Source: Chondrilla cf. caribensis (taxonomy: Eukaryota; Porifera; Demospongiae; Chondrillida; Chondrillidae). From it: 64,000 bases of DNA. The notes beneath the pieces are model-generated. The model worked only from the letters and a program-made list of their open reading frames with translations, was not told where the DNA came from and searched no databases. Below, in pieces: positions 1-54,889 of this stretch (positions are counted from its first letter, which is position 1; each line of letters opens with the position of its first letter). Where the stretch lies: positions 968,501 to 1,032,500 of the forward strand of contig OZ026566.1 of NCBI GenBank assembly GCA_964020155.1, written 5' to 3'. Made by a program: the position numbers and the translations under genes.

Positions 1-36
1 CTACGATGGTGTACTTATGTGATTTCACCTTTCCAG

Positions 37-112
37 TACACATTGTCTGAACTTCAGAGAAGTGTCAGTACTGTTACTTCATCCTCAGTCGATTCCATCA
101 TATTTAATCATA
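37..112 (+). CDS. possible internal exon, upstream gene
   Basis: A likely acceptor (TTTCCAG at 30-36) is followed by 76 nt of open sequence and a GT that runs straight into a (GT)n tract. The most protein-like frame reads YTLSELQRSVSTVTSSSVDS, Ser/Thr-rich like the exons at 3687-5483. That frame does not join in phase to the exon at 3687, and another frame is also open, so either an exon is missing between them or this is not an exon. Function unknown. Confidence 0.3.
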
Positions 113-187
<75 letters not shown>

Positions 188-192
188 TGTGT

Positions 193-259
<67 letters not shown>

Positions 260-260
260 T

Positions 261-305
<45 letters not shown>

Positions 306-316
306 TGTGTGTGTGT

Positions 317-396
<80 letters not shown>
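113..396. repeat. (GT)n microsatellite
   Basis: About 280 bp of nearly pure TG with a few TATG interruptions, followed by a short GGGA/GAGA stretch. It begins at the putative donor of the exon at 37-112. Confidence 0.95.
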
Positions 397-400
<4 letters not shown>

Positions 401-881
401 GGGGAGGGAGAGAGGGAGAGAGATATGATTTGCTGTGTAGGTAGGTCTTCCGTTCACACAACACGTACTGTGAGTACTAGTGCAATCTGCTCAGTTAGGT
501 GGTGGATGTTTGCTATTACTGTGAGCATTCCTTTTCCTAGTATCCTCACTGTACATGCGTTACATTCCTGATGACCTTGCACTACCGAGTATCGTTTCAG
601 GATGTGGTGGAATGGTATTTTATGTTTTGACTACACCTTCCCCTGTTTAAATTCAGATTGCGTACACACGGTGAGAATTCCAAAGGGATTTTATTATTGC
701 TGTGTATGGTGTACTGTACTCTCCTACATGACAAATGTTGTCTAGTTTTTCAAGTTGTTGGTCTGGGCTGACAATGCATTGGCTGTAGCAGGGTATTAGA
801 TTTCTGTGAAACCTGTTGTGAGCTCCAGTAATCATGTTGTGATGAAAAGAGGATTGGTTGGTATTGTTATTGTGGGAAGAA

Positions 882-1490
882 GAGGCCCAGGGGGTTGTGT
901 TGAGGAGAGACCCAGGGGGTTGTGTTTAGGAGAGGCCCAGTTGGTTGTGTTTAGGAGAGGCCCAGTTGGTTGTGTTTAGGAGAGGCCCAGTTGGTTATGT
1001 TTAGGAGAGGCCCAGTTGGTTATGTTTAGGAGAGGCCCAGTTGGTTGTGTTTAGGAGAGGCCCAGTTGGTTATGTTTAGGAGAGGCCCAGTTGGTTATGT
1101 TTAGGAGAGACCCAGTTGGTTGTGTTTAGGAGAGGCCCAGTTGGTTGTGTTTAGGAGAGGCCCAGTTGGTTGTGTTTAGGAGAGGCCCAGTTGGTTGTGT
1201 TTAGGAGAGGCCCAGTTGGTTATGTTTAGGAGAGGCCCAGTTGGTTGTGTTTAGGAGAGGCCCAGTTGGTTGTGTTGAGGAGAGGCCCAGTTGGTCATGT
1301 TTAGGAGAGGCCCAGTTGGTTGTGTTTAGGAGAGGCCCAGTTGGTTATGTTTAGGAGAGGCCCAGTTGGTTATGTTTAGGAGAAGTTCAGTTGGTTGTGT
1401 TTAGGAGAGGCCCAGTTGGTTATGTTTAGGAGAGGCCCAGTTGGTTATGTTTAGGAGAAGTTCAGTTGGTCGTGTTGAGGGGAGACCCTC
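882..1490. repeat. 25-bp minisatellite
   Basis: About 24 tandem copies of a 25-bp unit containing TTAGGAGAGGCCCAGTTGGT. Copies differ mainly at GTTGTG/GTTATG. No coding sequence is seen. Confidence 0.93.
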
Positions 1491-1609
1491 GCTAATCTAC
1501 TTCTCCTTGGAACATGTATAAGTATGCTATGTGCAGTATACCTACACGTGATGTACACCTACGTAGGTAACGTACGCACGTACGTACATACAGCATATAT
1601 TTCCTGTAC

Positions 1610-3004
<1,395 letters not shown>

Positions 3005-3370
3005 CTGTACAGTTGTGCCGGTCTATACAACTGTGTACTATTTACTTCTGTACAGGTTAGTACAGCCGTGTACCACTGTACACATCTATACAACTGTGTA
3101 CTATGTACTTCTGTACAGGTTAACACAGCTGTGTAATACTGTACAGGTCTATACAACTGTGTACCACTGTACAGGTCTATCCAACTGTGTACTATGTACT
3201 TCTGTACAGGTTTGTACAGCTGTGTAATACTGTACAGGTCTATACTACTGTGTACTATGTACTTCTGTACAGCTTTGTACAGCTGTGTAATACTGTACAG
3301 GTGTATACTACTGTGTACTATGTACTTCTGTACAGGTTTGTACAGCTGTGTACTACTTTGCATACAGTAG
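3005..3370. repeat. degenerate GTGTACTATGTACTTCTGTACAG repeat
   Basis: Variants of CTGTGTACTATGTACTTCTG and CTGTACAGGTCTATACAACT alternate several times. The unit is imperfect, about 30-70 bp. The TACAG ends resemble acceptor or MITE-terminal sequence. Confidence 0.75.
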
Positions 3371-3686
3371 GTCTGTGTCCTGGTCACCATTGATATCATA
3401 CACAGTGGTTGGTGGGGGAGTATTTGCGTAATCATCTGTGATTCATCCAATCATGTTTACTCTTCAAAAGAAGTCAGATAAGTTCAGATGAATCAGCCCC
3501 AGTGATTATGACAGTCCATTGTTCAGGAACAGCTCAGTTTTGAACAAGACTGTTGATTAAATGGTGTTTTCAGATGAAACAGAGTTCAATACATACACTG
3601 TATGTACCAGTGGTGACTTTATTTTAATAGTATGTAACAGATCTGTAGTAGTAACATCACCCAGTATCTACCTTTGTCCACCACAG

Positions 3687-3762
3687 CCTGCCCCAGTCAG
3701 TGAACAGGTAAACAACACAGAAGATTTCTTGTCTTCTGAAAGTGAAGATGAGACAGGTATGT

Positions 3763-3856
<94 letters not shown>

Positions 3857-4639
3857 TTGTGTGTGTATGTGTGGGTGTTGGTGTGGGTCTGTTCTGGGGA
3901 TATACGTACATATTGTGTATCGGTGCATTGTAAGTTTGTGTGAACTTGCACCATTCCTCCTCAGTTGAACGCCCACTCTTGGTTCCTTACTTTCCTGCTA
4001 CAAATACATACATAACTGTCACATTCGTAGTACATACTTATGTAAAATTCTCTGCATACCTCAATATGTATTGTGGGTCACAGTGGTACAGCCTGCAGTG
4101 TTGACTACTGTATGTACAGTATTCACACCACCTAGTACATCCACTTAACACCAGCTTCAAGGGACTAAAATTAATAGTCATTCTCATGAATCATTGTCAT
4201 ACAGTGTTTGTGGGTAACCATATGTGCTGAAAGAGTTTGTGTTGAGTGGCATCTTAGCAGATATGCCTAATCACCAACTTGTGATCGCCATGGAAATTGG
4301 TTGGTGCACGAGCAGTGTCTGGTGATGTGTTACCACTGTGGCCGGTTTCCATGGAAACGAGTTACCATGGTGGTATCCAGTAAAGTGTCAATGCAGATAT
4401 GTGGTGGATGGCAGCCATACAGCCCTCATCAGTGGTCCCCCACTTATCCTACAGTATCCTACACCAGATGAATAACCCCCCTGCCCTTCCTTATCGAGCA
4501 GCTACTTTTTCCCTGACATTTCCTGCTGACACCACATTGGCATGGTTGTTTGTTTATGATTGGGCTCAGTTTGTTGGGCATTATGTTAGGAACGAGCAAG
4601 TGTTCTATTGTGTTACTTTTCCCAATACTGTAGAAGTGT

Positions 4640-4702
<63 letters not shown>

Positions 4703-6589
4703 TGTGCGTGTGTGTGTGCGCGCGCGTGTGTGTGTCATCGGACTGGGCTAGAGGTAGTCTTCTGTCAGAATCTCCCAACATTATGGGCCATATGAGCAAC
4801 ACAAAGTATTTAGTTCAGAGGCTCAATCAGAAGGCATGCATGTCATCCTTTGTTCTATAATACGTATCTACTGCCTCACTTCTCGGGGATTCAGTAATGT
4901 TGGAGTTTAAGTACATTTCATATTACACATACATACATACGTATATGTACATACGTACATGGCAACTGCAAATGCTGTAGTGAGCTACAGTGTCCCCTTA
5001 TTCTTTCTTCATGTCTTATTCGTACTGTTCTCTCCAATGTTGCTGGGTTGCAGTGTGTTGATAAGTTTATTTTGTCCTTTAGAACAAGAAAACGAAATCA
5101 TTAGAGGAACTCATTTGAATTCAGGAGACAAACAACCTGTCTTTCGCACATCTTCTGCAGAGAAGCGGCGTTACTGTGAGTCCAAGCGGTCCACATCCAG
5201 CAGCAGCAGTTGCTCCAGTGACGATGAGTTGAAGGAACTCAGGGACGTGTCCTTGCCTGTGCAGAGAACACACATCAGACACAAGCCCCCTCTCAAAGAT
5301 AGGAGAATAATTAGCATTTCCAATAAAGACTCTCTGTTTGATTCACAGGATGATGACGAGGTCTTTCTCTACAATAAATCAGGTTTTTCAAAACGATCAA
5401 AGTTAAGTCACCACCAGCCCCTATCAGGGAGATACATGGATTTTGACAAGATGCGACGTGCGCCACTGACACAGGTACCAAAGGTATGTATGTATGTACT
5501 GTCGTATATGTTGCCATATGTATACTGGGTGCCTTGTAAAGTAGCCTCTGGCTAAAGGCCTTCCCAGTTTAAATAAGTCTCCATACCATACCATACCATA
5601 TGTATGTACATACATACTAGCATTAATACACACACATACGTACCTGCTTATGAAGAGACCATAATATTATGTATGTATCTACATATATGTATGTATGTAC
5701 CTAATACCTAATAGTATGTACTTATGTGGATATGTACGTATGTACGTATATATGCATTGAATATTGTGCACAGCGCTGTACTAGTAATGGATTGTATTTA
5801 GAACGCATAATATACGTATACGTACATAGGTGTAATTACTGTTTACTGAAACATATGTAATGTTCTGTATCTCTGTTTCAGTATGTGGTATTTTCATATA
5901 ATATGCATACGTATATGTACGTACATTGCTTGCTTTGTCACATTAGGGAAGGAAAATGTGGAAGAGAGACCTTCCTCCTGCTTGCAACAACTTTGCTAGA
6001 GTGAGTCACATTCTGCTAGTCGTCACCCGCTGTGCCCTGATTTTGATTTGGAGTAGAATGCGGTGACAATCAATCTGTCCATGTGTGTGTGGTTGAGTGT
6101 ACGTCGTACACGTGTACAGACATACGCACAGTGAGACCTCGATAATCTGCCACAATTGGGACTCACTCACGTATAAGTACACTCACATTAGCATGATTAA
6201 TACTGTAGGTAAATGACATTGGAACAATAATAAGCTTTGGCTCCATACATGTGTTAGTAATGGGATTGTTTGTTGTCATTCATATTCTGCTGAGTTTTCT
6301 TTGCAATTTTAGCATAGTTCATTCTTTGAAACAAAATAGTGGAGTACGCACATTTAGCAAAATTTATTCAGAAGTTTGACATACGTATATAGGTGTTTGG
6401 CATTTTATGTGGGAGGCCTTGTTGGCATGCTACAACCTTCCACCATTATTGTATCGATGACATTGCTCTTTATTGTAATCACCTTCTCTCTCGCTACTCC
6501 TACAGATGGGTCCTGTCCCCATCTTCCCGGCCCCTATTTCACCGCTGGAGATTGGGCATCACTCCTTCCAGTCCATTGCTCAAATGTGA
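3687..6589 (+). CDS. 3' part of an unrecognised multi-exon gene
   Basis: Four exons join in frame: 3687-3756, 5083-5483, 5947-6000 and 6506-6589, ending in TGA. Each has AG/GT borders, three of them with GTATGT or GTGAGT donors. The 203-residue tail is low-complexity and polar. It has an acidic Ser cluster (FLSSESEDET), a Ser run after KRST, a basic stretch (RHKPPLKDRR), an acidic patch (DSQDDDEVF) and a hydrophobic Pro-rich end (PVPIFPAPISPLEIGHHSF). There is no catalytic domain; that part would lie upstream. The make-up suits a disordered regulatory C-terminus. I do not recognise the family. The in-frame splicing makes the exon chain fairly secure even though the identity is open. Confidence 0.6.
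3768..3868. repeat. (GT)n microsatellite
   Basis: TG repeat starting 11 bases past the donor of the exon ending at 3756. Confidence 0.93.
4638..4735. repeat. (GT)n microsatellite
   Basis: TG tract with GCGCGCG near its 3' end, inside the intron between the exons at 3756 and 5083. Confidence 0.93.
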
Positions 6590-7585
6590 ATTGTGTCCCT
6601 GTGCTCCATGCTGATCACTACACACCTTTCAACATCACTACCTTAGACAGTGTATTCCATTGGTCTAGACTTATCGATTTTTTTTAATGAATTGTAATGA
6701 CATATCTATTGTTCAATGTTTTAATCCTTTTAACTGTTTGTTTTGTCGGTATTACAGTTTCACGAGACTGTGTTTGTAAACATGTATCAATTATGTTTGT
6801 GTTTACTGTCCCTTTTTTCAGGTATGTCATTTTACAACCTGATTCAAAAAACATTTACAATGCTACAATATTGACATCAATGATTGTATGTAATATCTAT
6901 ACATGTCTATGCATCTGGAAAGGGGTCTTGTCCTATATTCCTATGTGTATATGCATGTGTCTACAGTTGATCACAACATGTACATATCCAGAAATAAAAT
7001 TCTTAGTTTTCTTCTAGCTGTTACCTACCATTTATGAGAAAAATACCAAGTCCCCGATTATAATTGGAATATATAGCCTGCCCCCTTATTGTAGATCGGT
7101 ACACATAATAATATCATAAAAGTTGGCATGGCTTTGATTCCTACAATAATGCATGATGATATTATTGCTTGTGTGCAGTTGTATACATTTTCACAAGTAT
7201 ATAAGTACACATGCATGTGTAACAGATCGAGGAAACTGACATTTCTACTCCTCCAATCTTCAGGTCATATATCGTGTGTGTGTCAGCAATTAGGTATAGG
7301 AAAGTGACAGATAGAAATCTTTGTGTTTTGTGATAGCCAATTAGCAGAATGTGTGTTCTGAAGAAGACAATTTGAATAAGAGTTTTTTTACAGTTTTGCA
7401 ATACATGGTTGATCTAGTACAAATCTCATACAATATTTATGTTTGTGACATATAAATCCATCATTACACTTGATATTAATTATATAATGTACAATATCAC
7501 AGTAAAAATTTGACCTATGTATAATTTATATTATGTACAATGACATAATAAATATTATTTGTATGGTTTTAGAGCCTTACATGCA
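6590..7585. other. convergent intergenic region, AT-rich
   Basis: Separates the 3' end of the + strand gene from the 3' end of the - strand carrier gene, so it should hold both 3' UTRs. It is AT-rich. AATAAA-like words occur, for example around 6993 (GAAATAAAAT), but I cannot assign a poly(A) site firmly. No further gene or repeat array is seen. Confidence 0.6.
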
Positions 7586-8530
7586 TCAATAAATCCTTAA
7601 CAGCTGTTTCATAAGTTCGTATACTGTAAAAGAGACAGCTACTTGTGGCACAACACGATAATAGTTGAGCGAAAGACCTCGGTATAACCCTCTCACGATC
7701 CCATTGGAGTGGTACACGTCTTTTAAAGTCTGGAGACTGCCTCTGTTGATAACCTGCTCGGCCGTTGTATTCATCCCCACCAACTGCATCTGTCTCCTAG
7801 CAACATCAAGGGGGTAGCTCACAGACTGCGCAACGGCCCCAGCTATCCCCCCACACAGCAAATTAGCAGTAACCTTCAAAGCAGGCTTGCCCGATCCATC
7901 CAGTGACGGTCTAGAAGCAATAGACTTGAAACGTGTCAATGCCATTGACTTCAAAAATTCAAATGTAAAAAATGAGATTCCTGCATAAGGGATCATTCCA
8001 TAAATAGTTGCAGTTATCCCACGATAAAGACCTCTCATTCCACCTTCCTTGGTGTAGATATCACTGAGACAATGAAGAATGCTGTTGTATCTTCTTTCAT
8101 CCACCTGAACAGCAAATCTAGCTCTCACCACATCAAGAGGATAAGTGCATGCGACTGATGTTATTCCGGCAAAAGAACCGGCAAAAAGGTTCGCCGTCTT
8201 AGGGCTGTTATCAAATAGTGGGGTTAAAATTCTCTTGTACTGTTCGTATGTCATGAACTGGATGGCTGCATACGGGAAAACACGGACCATCATCGCTCCG
8301 TTTCCTTTGTACAACGCCAGCCAACCTTCATTTTTCACTATAGCCCTGAGGCCGCTTAAAAATCCAAAGTTTGTGTACGATTTATGCTGGGTTTGAAAGA
8401 GGATCTTCAATCTGTCTACAGGTGCAGTCGTGGTTTTGGCACAGCATCCTGCGACACCACCGGCCAAGAAAGATTTCGCTATAAAAATAGGTTGTTTCTT
8501 TCTCTCCATGTCCGACCTGGAGCTTTTCAT
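7586..8530 (-). CDS. SLC25A16: mitochondrial carrier, SLC25A16 (Graves disease carrier) type
   Basis: A single uninterrupted ORF of 314 residues, about the usual carrier length. It shows the three-fold mitochondrial carrier pattern with signature motifs PVDRLK (about residue 37), PLDVVRAR and PLDVARRQ, each at the end of an odd-numbered helix. The SFLAGGVAGCCAKTT start, the GLYKGNGAMM-like stretch after repeat 1 and the GLYRGLSLNYYR stretch near the end match the SLC25A16/Leu5 branch, linked in the literature to coenzyme A entry into mitochondria. It should be an inner-membrane protein with six helices. The ATG at 8530 is the first in frame. It has no introns although neighbouring genes have up to 20 exons, which raises the possibility of retroposition, but no poly(A) scar is visible. 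Confidence 0.9.
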   Translation of the reverse strand: MKSSRSDMERKKQPIFIAKSFLAGGVAGCCAKTTTAPVDRLKILFQTQHKSYTNFGFLSGLRAIVKNEGWLALYKGNGAMMVRVFPYAAIQFMTYEQYKRILTPLFDNSPKTANLFAGSFAGITSVACTYPLDVVRARFAVQVDERRYNSILHCLSDIYTKEGGMRGLYRGITATIYGMIPYAGISFFTFEFLKSMALTRFKSIASRPSLDGSGKPALKVTANLLCGGIAGAVAQSVSYPLDVARRQMQLVGMNTTAEQVINRGSLQTLKDVYHSNGIVRGLYRGLSLNYYRVVPQVAVSFTVYELMKQLLRIY

Positions 8531-8697
8531 TGGGTCAAAGTTGTCTTCATTTGAATGGTCGTGATTGACATGATGACACTGTTCGAACCGGTGTCGTGGA
8601 GATGATATGCCATGGGGGTTGCGTAATACAACATCCGGTTTATGATAAAGGTTAGGGATGTGGGGAAAGCCCCATTGAATGGGGTAAACCCGACTGA
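8531..8697. promoter_or_regulatory. divergent promoter candidate
   Basis: 167 bp between the start codon of the - strand carrier and the start of the small + strand ORF. It must hold the carrier's 5' UTR and promoter unless there is a far upstream 5' exon. No TATA box stands out. Inferred from position. Confidence 0.45.
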
Positions 8698-8910
8698 ATG
8701 GCGCAAACTAAATCGGCTGAAAGTGGCTCGAAAAAACAAGACATCAATCTTTTAGAAGTGCCTCTTTCCAAACTACCCAATCTGCCGATTAAGTCTAAAC
8801 TAACGGGAGAGTGTCCCGTACTGCCGTTCACCCCTTTTGTTGATATTACTGATTTATTTGAGCCAGTTGCAAGTACCAGTGAGAGGTCTGGTTGTCGTAT
8901 CACGTGCTAG
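8698..8910 (+). CDS. small ORF, 70 residues, unknown
   Basis: ATG to TAG open frame with normal protein composition: a polar start (MAQTKSAESGSKKQ), a middle rich in Leu/Pro/Val (INLLEVPLSKLPNLPIK) and GECPVLPFTPFVDITDLF. It lies in the gap between divergent SLC25A16 and SEL1L. A GTGAGA near 8880 could be a donor, making this the first exon of a spliced gene. It could also be an upstream ORF in a long SEL1L leader. I do not recognise a family. Confidence 0.4.
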   Translation: MAQTKSAESGSKKQDINLLEVPLSKLPNLPIKSKLTGECPVLPFTPFVDITDLFEPVASTSERSGCRITC

Positions 8911-9070
8911 AGAGTGTTTATTGAAGTTATGTGAATGACATACAATTATTTCGTACAGAAAACCTCGGACAGATATTGGCAAAGCAAAGGGGAAATAATT
9001 TTTTAAACGTATCCAAAGATACACGGACTTTTGAGTCTGGGGTTACGGAATTTTTTATCGGTAGGAAAAG

Positions 9071-22226
<13,156 letters not shown>

Positions 22227-22911
22227 GTCACCGATGATCTTCATTATTATCATATTATGTGTTAATTTTATACTGTAATCCTCAGTTTTATCATAATATT
22301 CTGGACTGTTGTATTTGAATAATCGATGCATGAGTAATTATTTTATCGATCAGACATACAGGTAATGTTTTATAATAATAATATTGTATGTATAAATGAA
22401 CCTACATGGTTACATTATATCTGTTAAAATGTGGATACTAAGGCTGTAACAAAAATTGTATAATTATTGTATAGTTACTAAGTATGATATTAATTTTGCT
22501 TAATATTTAATTTTTCATTTCAACTTCCCATATTATATATGTAATGCTCAGAATATTATATATAATATTATGATTATTATATATATATATATGTTCAAGT
22601 TTAACTTGCATAATAATATACACATTCACTTTTATCTTTCATTTCATGGGATTATGTATATTATGCTGTTATTGCTAGAATCAATTAGATAGCTCACAAT
22701 TACTACTATCTATTGATGAAATAATTGTAATTGATTCAAAAAATACAATTACTACAAGTCATGTATATAAATAAAAACAGCAACATAATGTAATATATTA
22801 CACAATAATACCAACATATTACACAAGTAACACGCAAATCCTGTTATTCCAGCAGAGTATAGAACTTCCATGCTGATGTGGTTGCATGTACATGTGTAGA
22901 CATATGTTCAA
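22227..22911. other. convergent 3' intergenic region
   Basis: Very AT-rich DNA between the stop codons of SEL1L and ZFYVE1. ATAAATAAAAAC near 22768 could serve as the SEL1L poly(A) signal, which would give a 3' UTR of about 540 nt. No coding sequence is seen. Confidence 0.6.
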
Positions 22912-28630
<5,719 letters not shown>

Positions 28631-28715
28631 AGTGAGCCGTTAGGGAAATTCCCTTTATTGTTAAAATGTCTGCCTCTCCGTACCAGTGACTGTGACACCG
28701 GTATTATTTCCCACA
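28631..28715. promoter_or_regulatory. bidirectional promoter, ZFYVE1 / RTF1
   Basis: Only 85 bp separate the ZFYVE1 start codon (minus) from the RTF1 start codon (plus), so the two genes probably share one head-to-head promoter, unless one has an untranslated 5' exon elsewhere. No TATA box is visible. Both proteins are broadly expressed housekeeping types, which suits this arrangement. Confidence 0.65.
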
Positions 28716-40726
<12,011 letters not shown>

Positions 40727-40843
40727 AATGCGTTTCCACTGAATTAACACACACTATTATTGTAATGGTACAAAGCTAAATTGATACAACTGTTTTACAA
40801 TGCATTTTATTTGTTTGTTGTAACAATGTGATATTATAATCAT

Positions 40844-40849
40844 AATAAA
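40844..40849 (+). promoter_or_regulatory. RTF1 poly(A) signal
   Basis: AATAAA 118 bases past the RTF1 stop codon, followed by T/G-containing sequence. Suits a short 3' UTR. Confidence 0.6.
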
Positions 40850-41340
40850 TCTGATGAGTTTAATAATTAGTTTTAAAAGGATGCCGTATGTGTATGTCAC
40901 TGCTGCATGCTCTCACCTCAATAAGGCAATATAAGACATGTTCAATGCATGTGTTGTCTTTTGTTCATCTTTGCGGCCAGGTTCCTCCAAACAACTCCCT
41001 TAATTCCTACACTCTTCAATCTACTTCATAATTTAGTTCCTGACCAAAGCTATGTCCTGACCAATTATCGTCTTGACACGTCCCCTATGCCAGAAGCTAC
41101 ATCAAAAGGAGCTTAGTGTTTTTATCCCACTTTCTCCTATACGTACATACATCAGAATACTGTATTAAGCACCTCCGGCCGGATGTAGCTAGGTTTACAG
41201 GCCACGTACAGGGATTGGACATGTTTCATAATTTAGTTTCCAACCAAAGCTAGTTCTGGACCAAGTATCAACTCGACATGGCCTCTCTATATTATACTGA
41301 GAGTTTACCAGGAGGTACTAATATAATATAATATATATAT

Positions 41341-41792
41341 ACGGTACGGATCAAAAAAAACTAAACGTTACCGGATAAAAGTTACCTGTTAATACGGTAA
41401 CAGTTAACGCTTTTCGGTTAAAAGTTACCTGATTTCAGGTAACCGTTAACCGATAACCGTTAACGGATAACCGTCAATGGTACGTTATAAATTTTTAATC
41501 GTTGAAAATTAAGGTCTTAAAATATCGAAGGCGAGTGTTTGAGCAACGATTCAAAAGCACAAAAGGCATGGGAACATCTCTCCGTCTTCCTGGATCTAGT
41601 AGACCGACTCTTCGACGGATCGTTCGTGAGTTACGCAATTCGCAGCTGTTATTTAGTAATATAGGCTTGCGTACCAATGATTACGCAATGAAAAAACTAC
41701 CGGTAACGGTTAACGGATAACGGTTAACCGTTAACTGTTAACTGAAAAACGGTAAAGGAGATTACCGTTTGGTTTTTTTTGAACCGTACTGT
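41341..41792. mobile_element. MITE with ACGGTACGG ends and GGTTAACG sub-repeats
   Basis: About 452 bp with terminal inverted repeats: left ACGGTACGGATCAAAAAAAA then CTAAACG; right CGTTTGG then TTTTTTTTGAACCGTACTGT. Inside both ends, short GGTTAACGG/GGATAACGG and GTAACAGTTAACG words repeat in both orientations. Flanked by ATATAT/TATATA. No transposase; a 72-codon internal ORF has no recognisable content. Confidence 0.65.
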
Positions 41793-41948
41793 ATATATAA
41801 ATGTATAATACCAATTCATATTGTATATACAGTATTATTATTCAATATCATGTATATATCATGGTATTCCTTCCCATGCGTTTGTACATATGTATATGTT
41901 TGCAAATGTGATGATTACAGGAGAACAAAATAAATACATAAAATTGAA

Positions 41949-53500
<11,552 letters not shown>

Positions 53501-53899
53501 ATACCTCCAGCGCACTCTGTTCCACGTCCACTGCTATCTCTGAGGGGGTTCACAACACATGCACGAAACGTTCACAAGGGGGTTTCCCACGATTGCGTAA
53601 CGACTTGTCGCGTTTTGACTCGGGGACTCAACAGTCCTCCGGACACGTCGCTCCAGCCATGCACTTGAACAGTCCCCTGACCATCTGTGGTCCATGCACC
53701 ATGCTGATGCACACAGTCCCCATCCAACACATACACAGGCAGACTGACGTGCAATTGATGAAAATTTCTCTGAATTAGACTTGAAAGGCGTCCAAATATT
53801 ATCAATTATTCCTTTTTCAGTGATCTGGAAGCTCATAATTTTCAACTGCTGTGTCAGCACATTGCTTCCATTCAATGCTACCGTAATACTACTCACAGA

Positions 53900-54360
53900 A
53901 GGCCATACCAATATACTTTTCCAGAGCTGATTTAAACTGTATGCATCCTCTAAGTGCATATCACCTCCCAACGTACATACACAGAACACACTCAGTGTAA
54001 CCAGTCTTGAAGACCACCAGTCCTTAGTGACCATTATTATTGTAACATCACCTCGATGGTATTGAAACATCTGATCAACAACCGACAAGATATGACACTT
54101 GTCCACACTGTTGCCCTGGAGACTGCATCTGCTCAGGACGTGAGCTAAAGGATGGGATGTAACAACAATATTAATACATTTTGTCTGTAATTAACAGTCC
54201 TGTGGCTCTAACCATGAGTGTAGCAACTCACCTGCCTGAGCGGCACTCTTAGAAGATAGCAAGAAAGAAAGGGCTTCCACAACTACCTGATTGAAGTGGA
54301 AGTTGTCTCCGTCATCTTTGACCAAAGCCAGGGTGATGTTCTTTATGCTGTATGACTGAA
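53900..54360 (-). CDS. two exon-like segments of an unidentified gene
   Basis: On the minus strand, TTTTTCAG is followed by about 127 nt reading SYSIKNITLALVKDDGDNFHFNQVVVEALSF and on to SAAQA (54358-54232), with a GTGAGT donor. CCTTTAG then opens a segment from about 54152 reading AHVLSRCSLQGNSVDKCHIL, DQMFQYHRGDVTIIMVTKDW and TLGGDMHLEDAYSLNQLW. Phases match. A GTGAGT near 53910 may end it; otherwise the frame stays open to 53534. The hydrophobic pattern suggests leucine-rich-repeat-like helices, perhaps an NLR-type protein, but I cannot name the family. It lies upstream of the NACHT gene on the same strand, and 5' and 3' parts are unplaced. It may be a gene fragment. Confidence 0.4.
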
Positions 54361-54889
54361 AAACATATCCTGCATGTGCACGTTCATGGTCAACTGCATC
54401 ACTCGTAAATTACACACGTACACTGCATACTAGTGACTGAAACTAAATGGCAAAGCAGTACCAATATTCAACTAGTACGCAATCCCATCAATCATGTAGT
54501 GCAGGTATCAACATCTGTCACAGTTAACCCAAGCGAAACGCTGCCTTAGAGTACATATAGCGATAGTAGTGTAGGTAAGAACATAATCAGACAACTGCTG
54601 CTCGCTGATATAACGGAGTTCCCATCCATCTCTGACGAAATTATCAAGTTTCTTTCGTTGTGGAAGTCTGAGGGCTGTGAATCAATACTTGGCCGTTGTA
54701 TTGGAGACCTCATTCCTCGACACATTTGGACAGTCAAATCTCTATTGAAGCTGAAAGAGGAGAGCGATACCCTGCTTGGTACAACCATCAAGAACAACTA
54801 TAACTTGTAAATTCCACAATATAGTCTACAGAGTAGTGGACATTGAGTTTACCTGCTAAGAAATTCAAGCCACCTTCTGTCAGGAGTGA

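Larger units (their letters stand above)
40727..41948. other. convergent intergenic region
   Basis: Lies between the RTF1 stop and the minus-strand NACHT gene stop. It holds the RTF1 poly(A) signal and a terminal-inverted-repeat element (41341-41792), and otherwise AT-rich sequence with no gene seen. Confidence 0.6.

Noticed and set aside
104..571. Long Cys-Val and Thr-His ORFs over GT/CA tracts (here and at all other microsatellites)
   Set aside because: A pure dinucleotide repeat lacks stops in every frame; these are sequence artefacts with no protein content.
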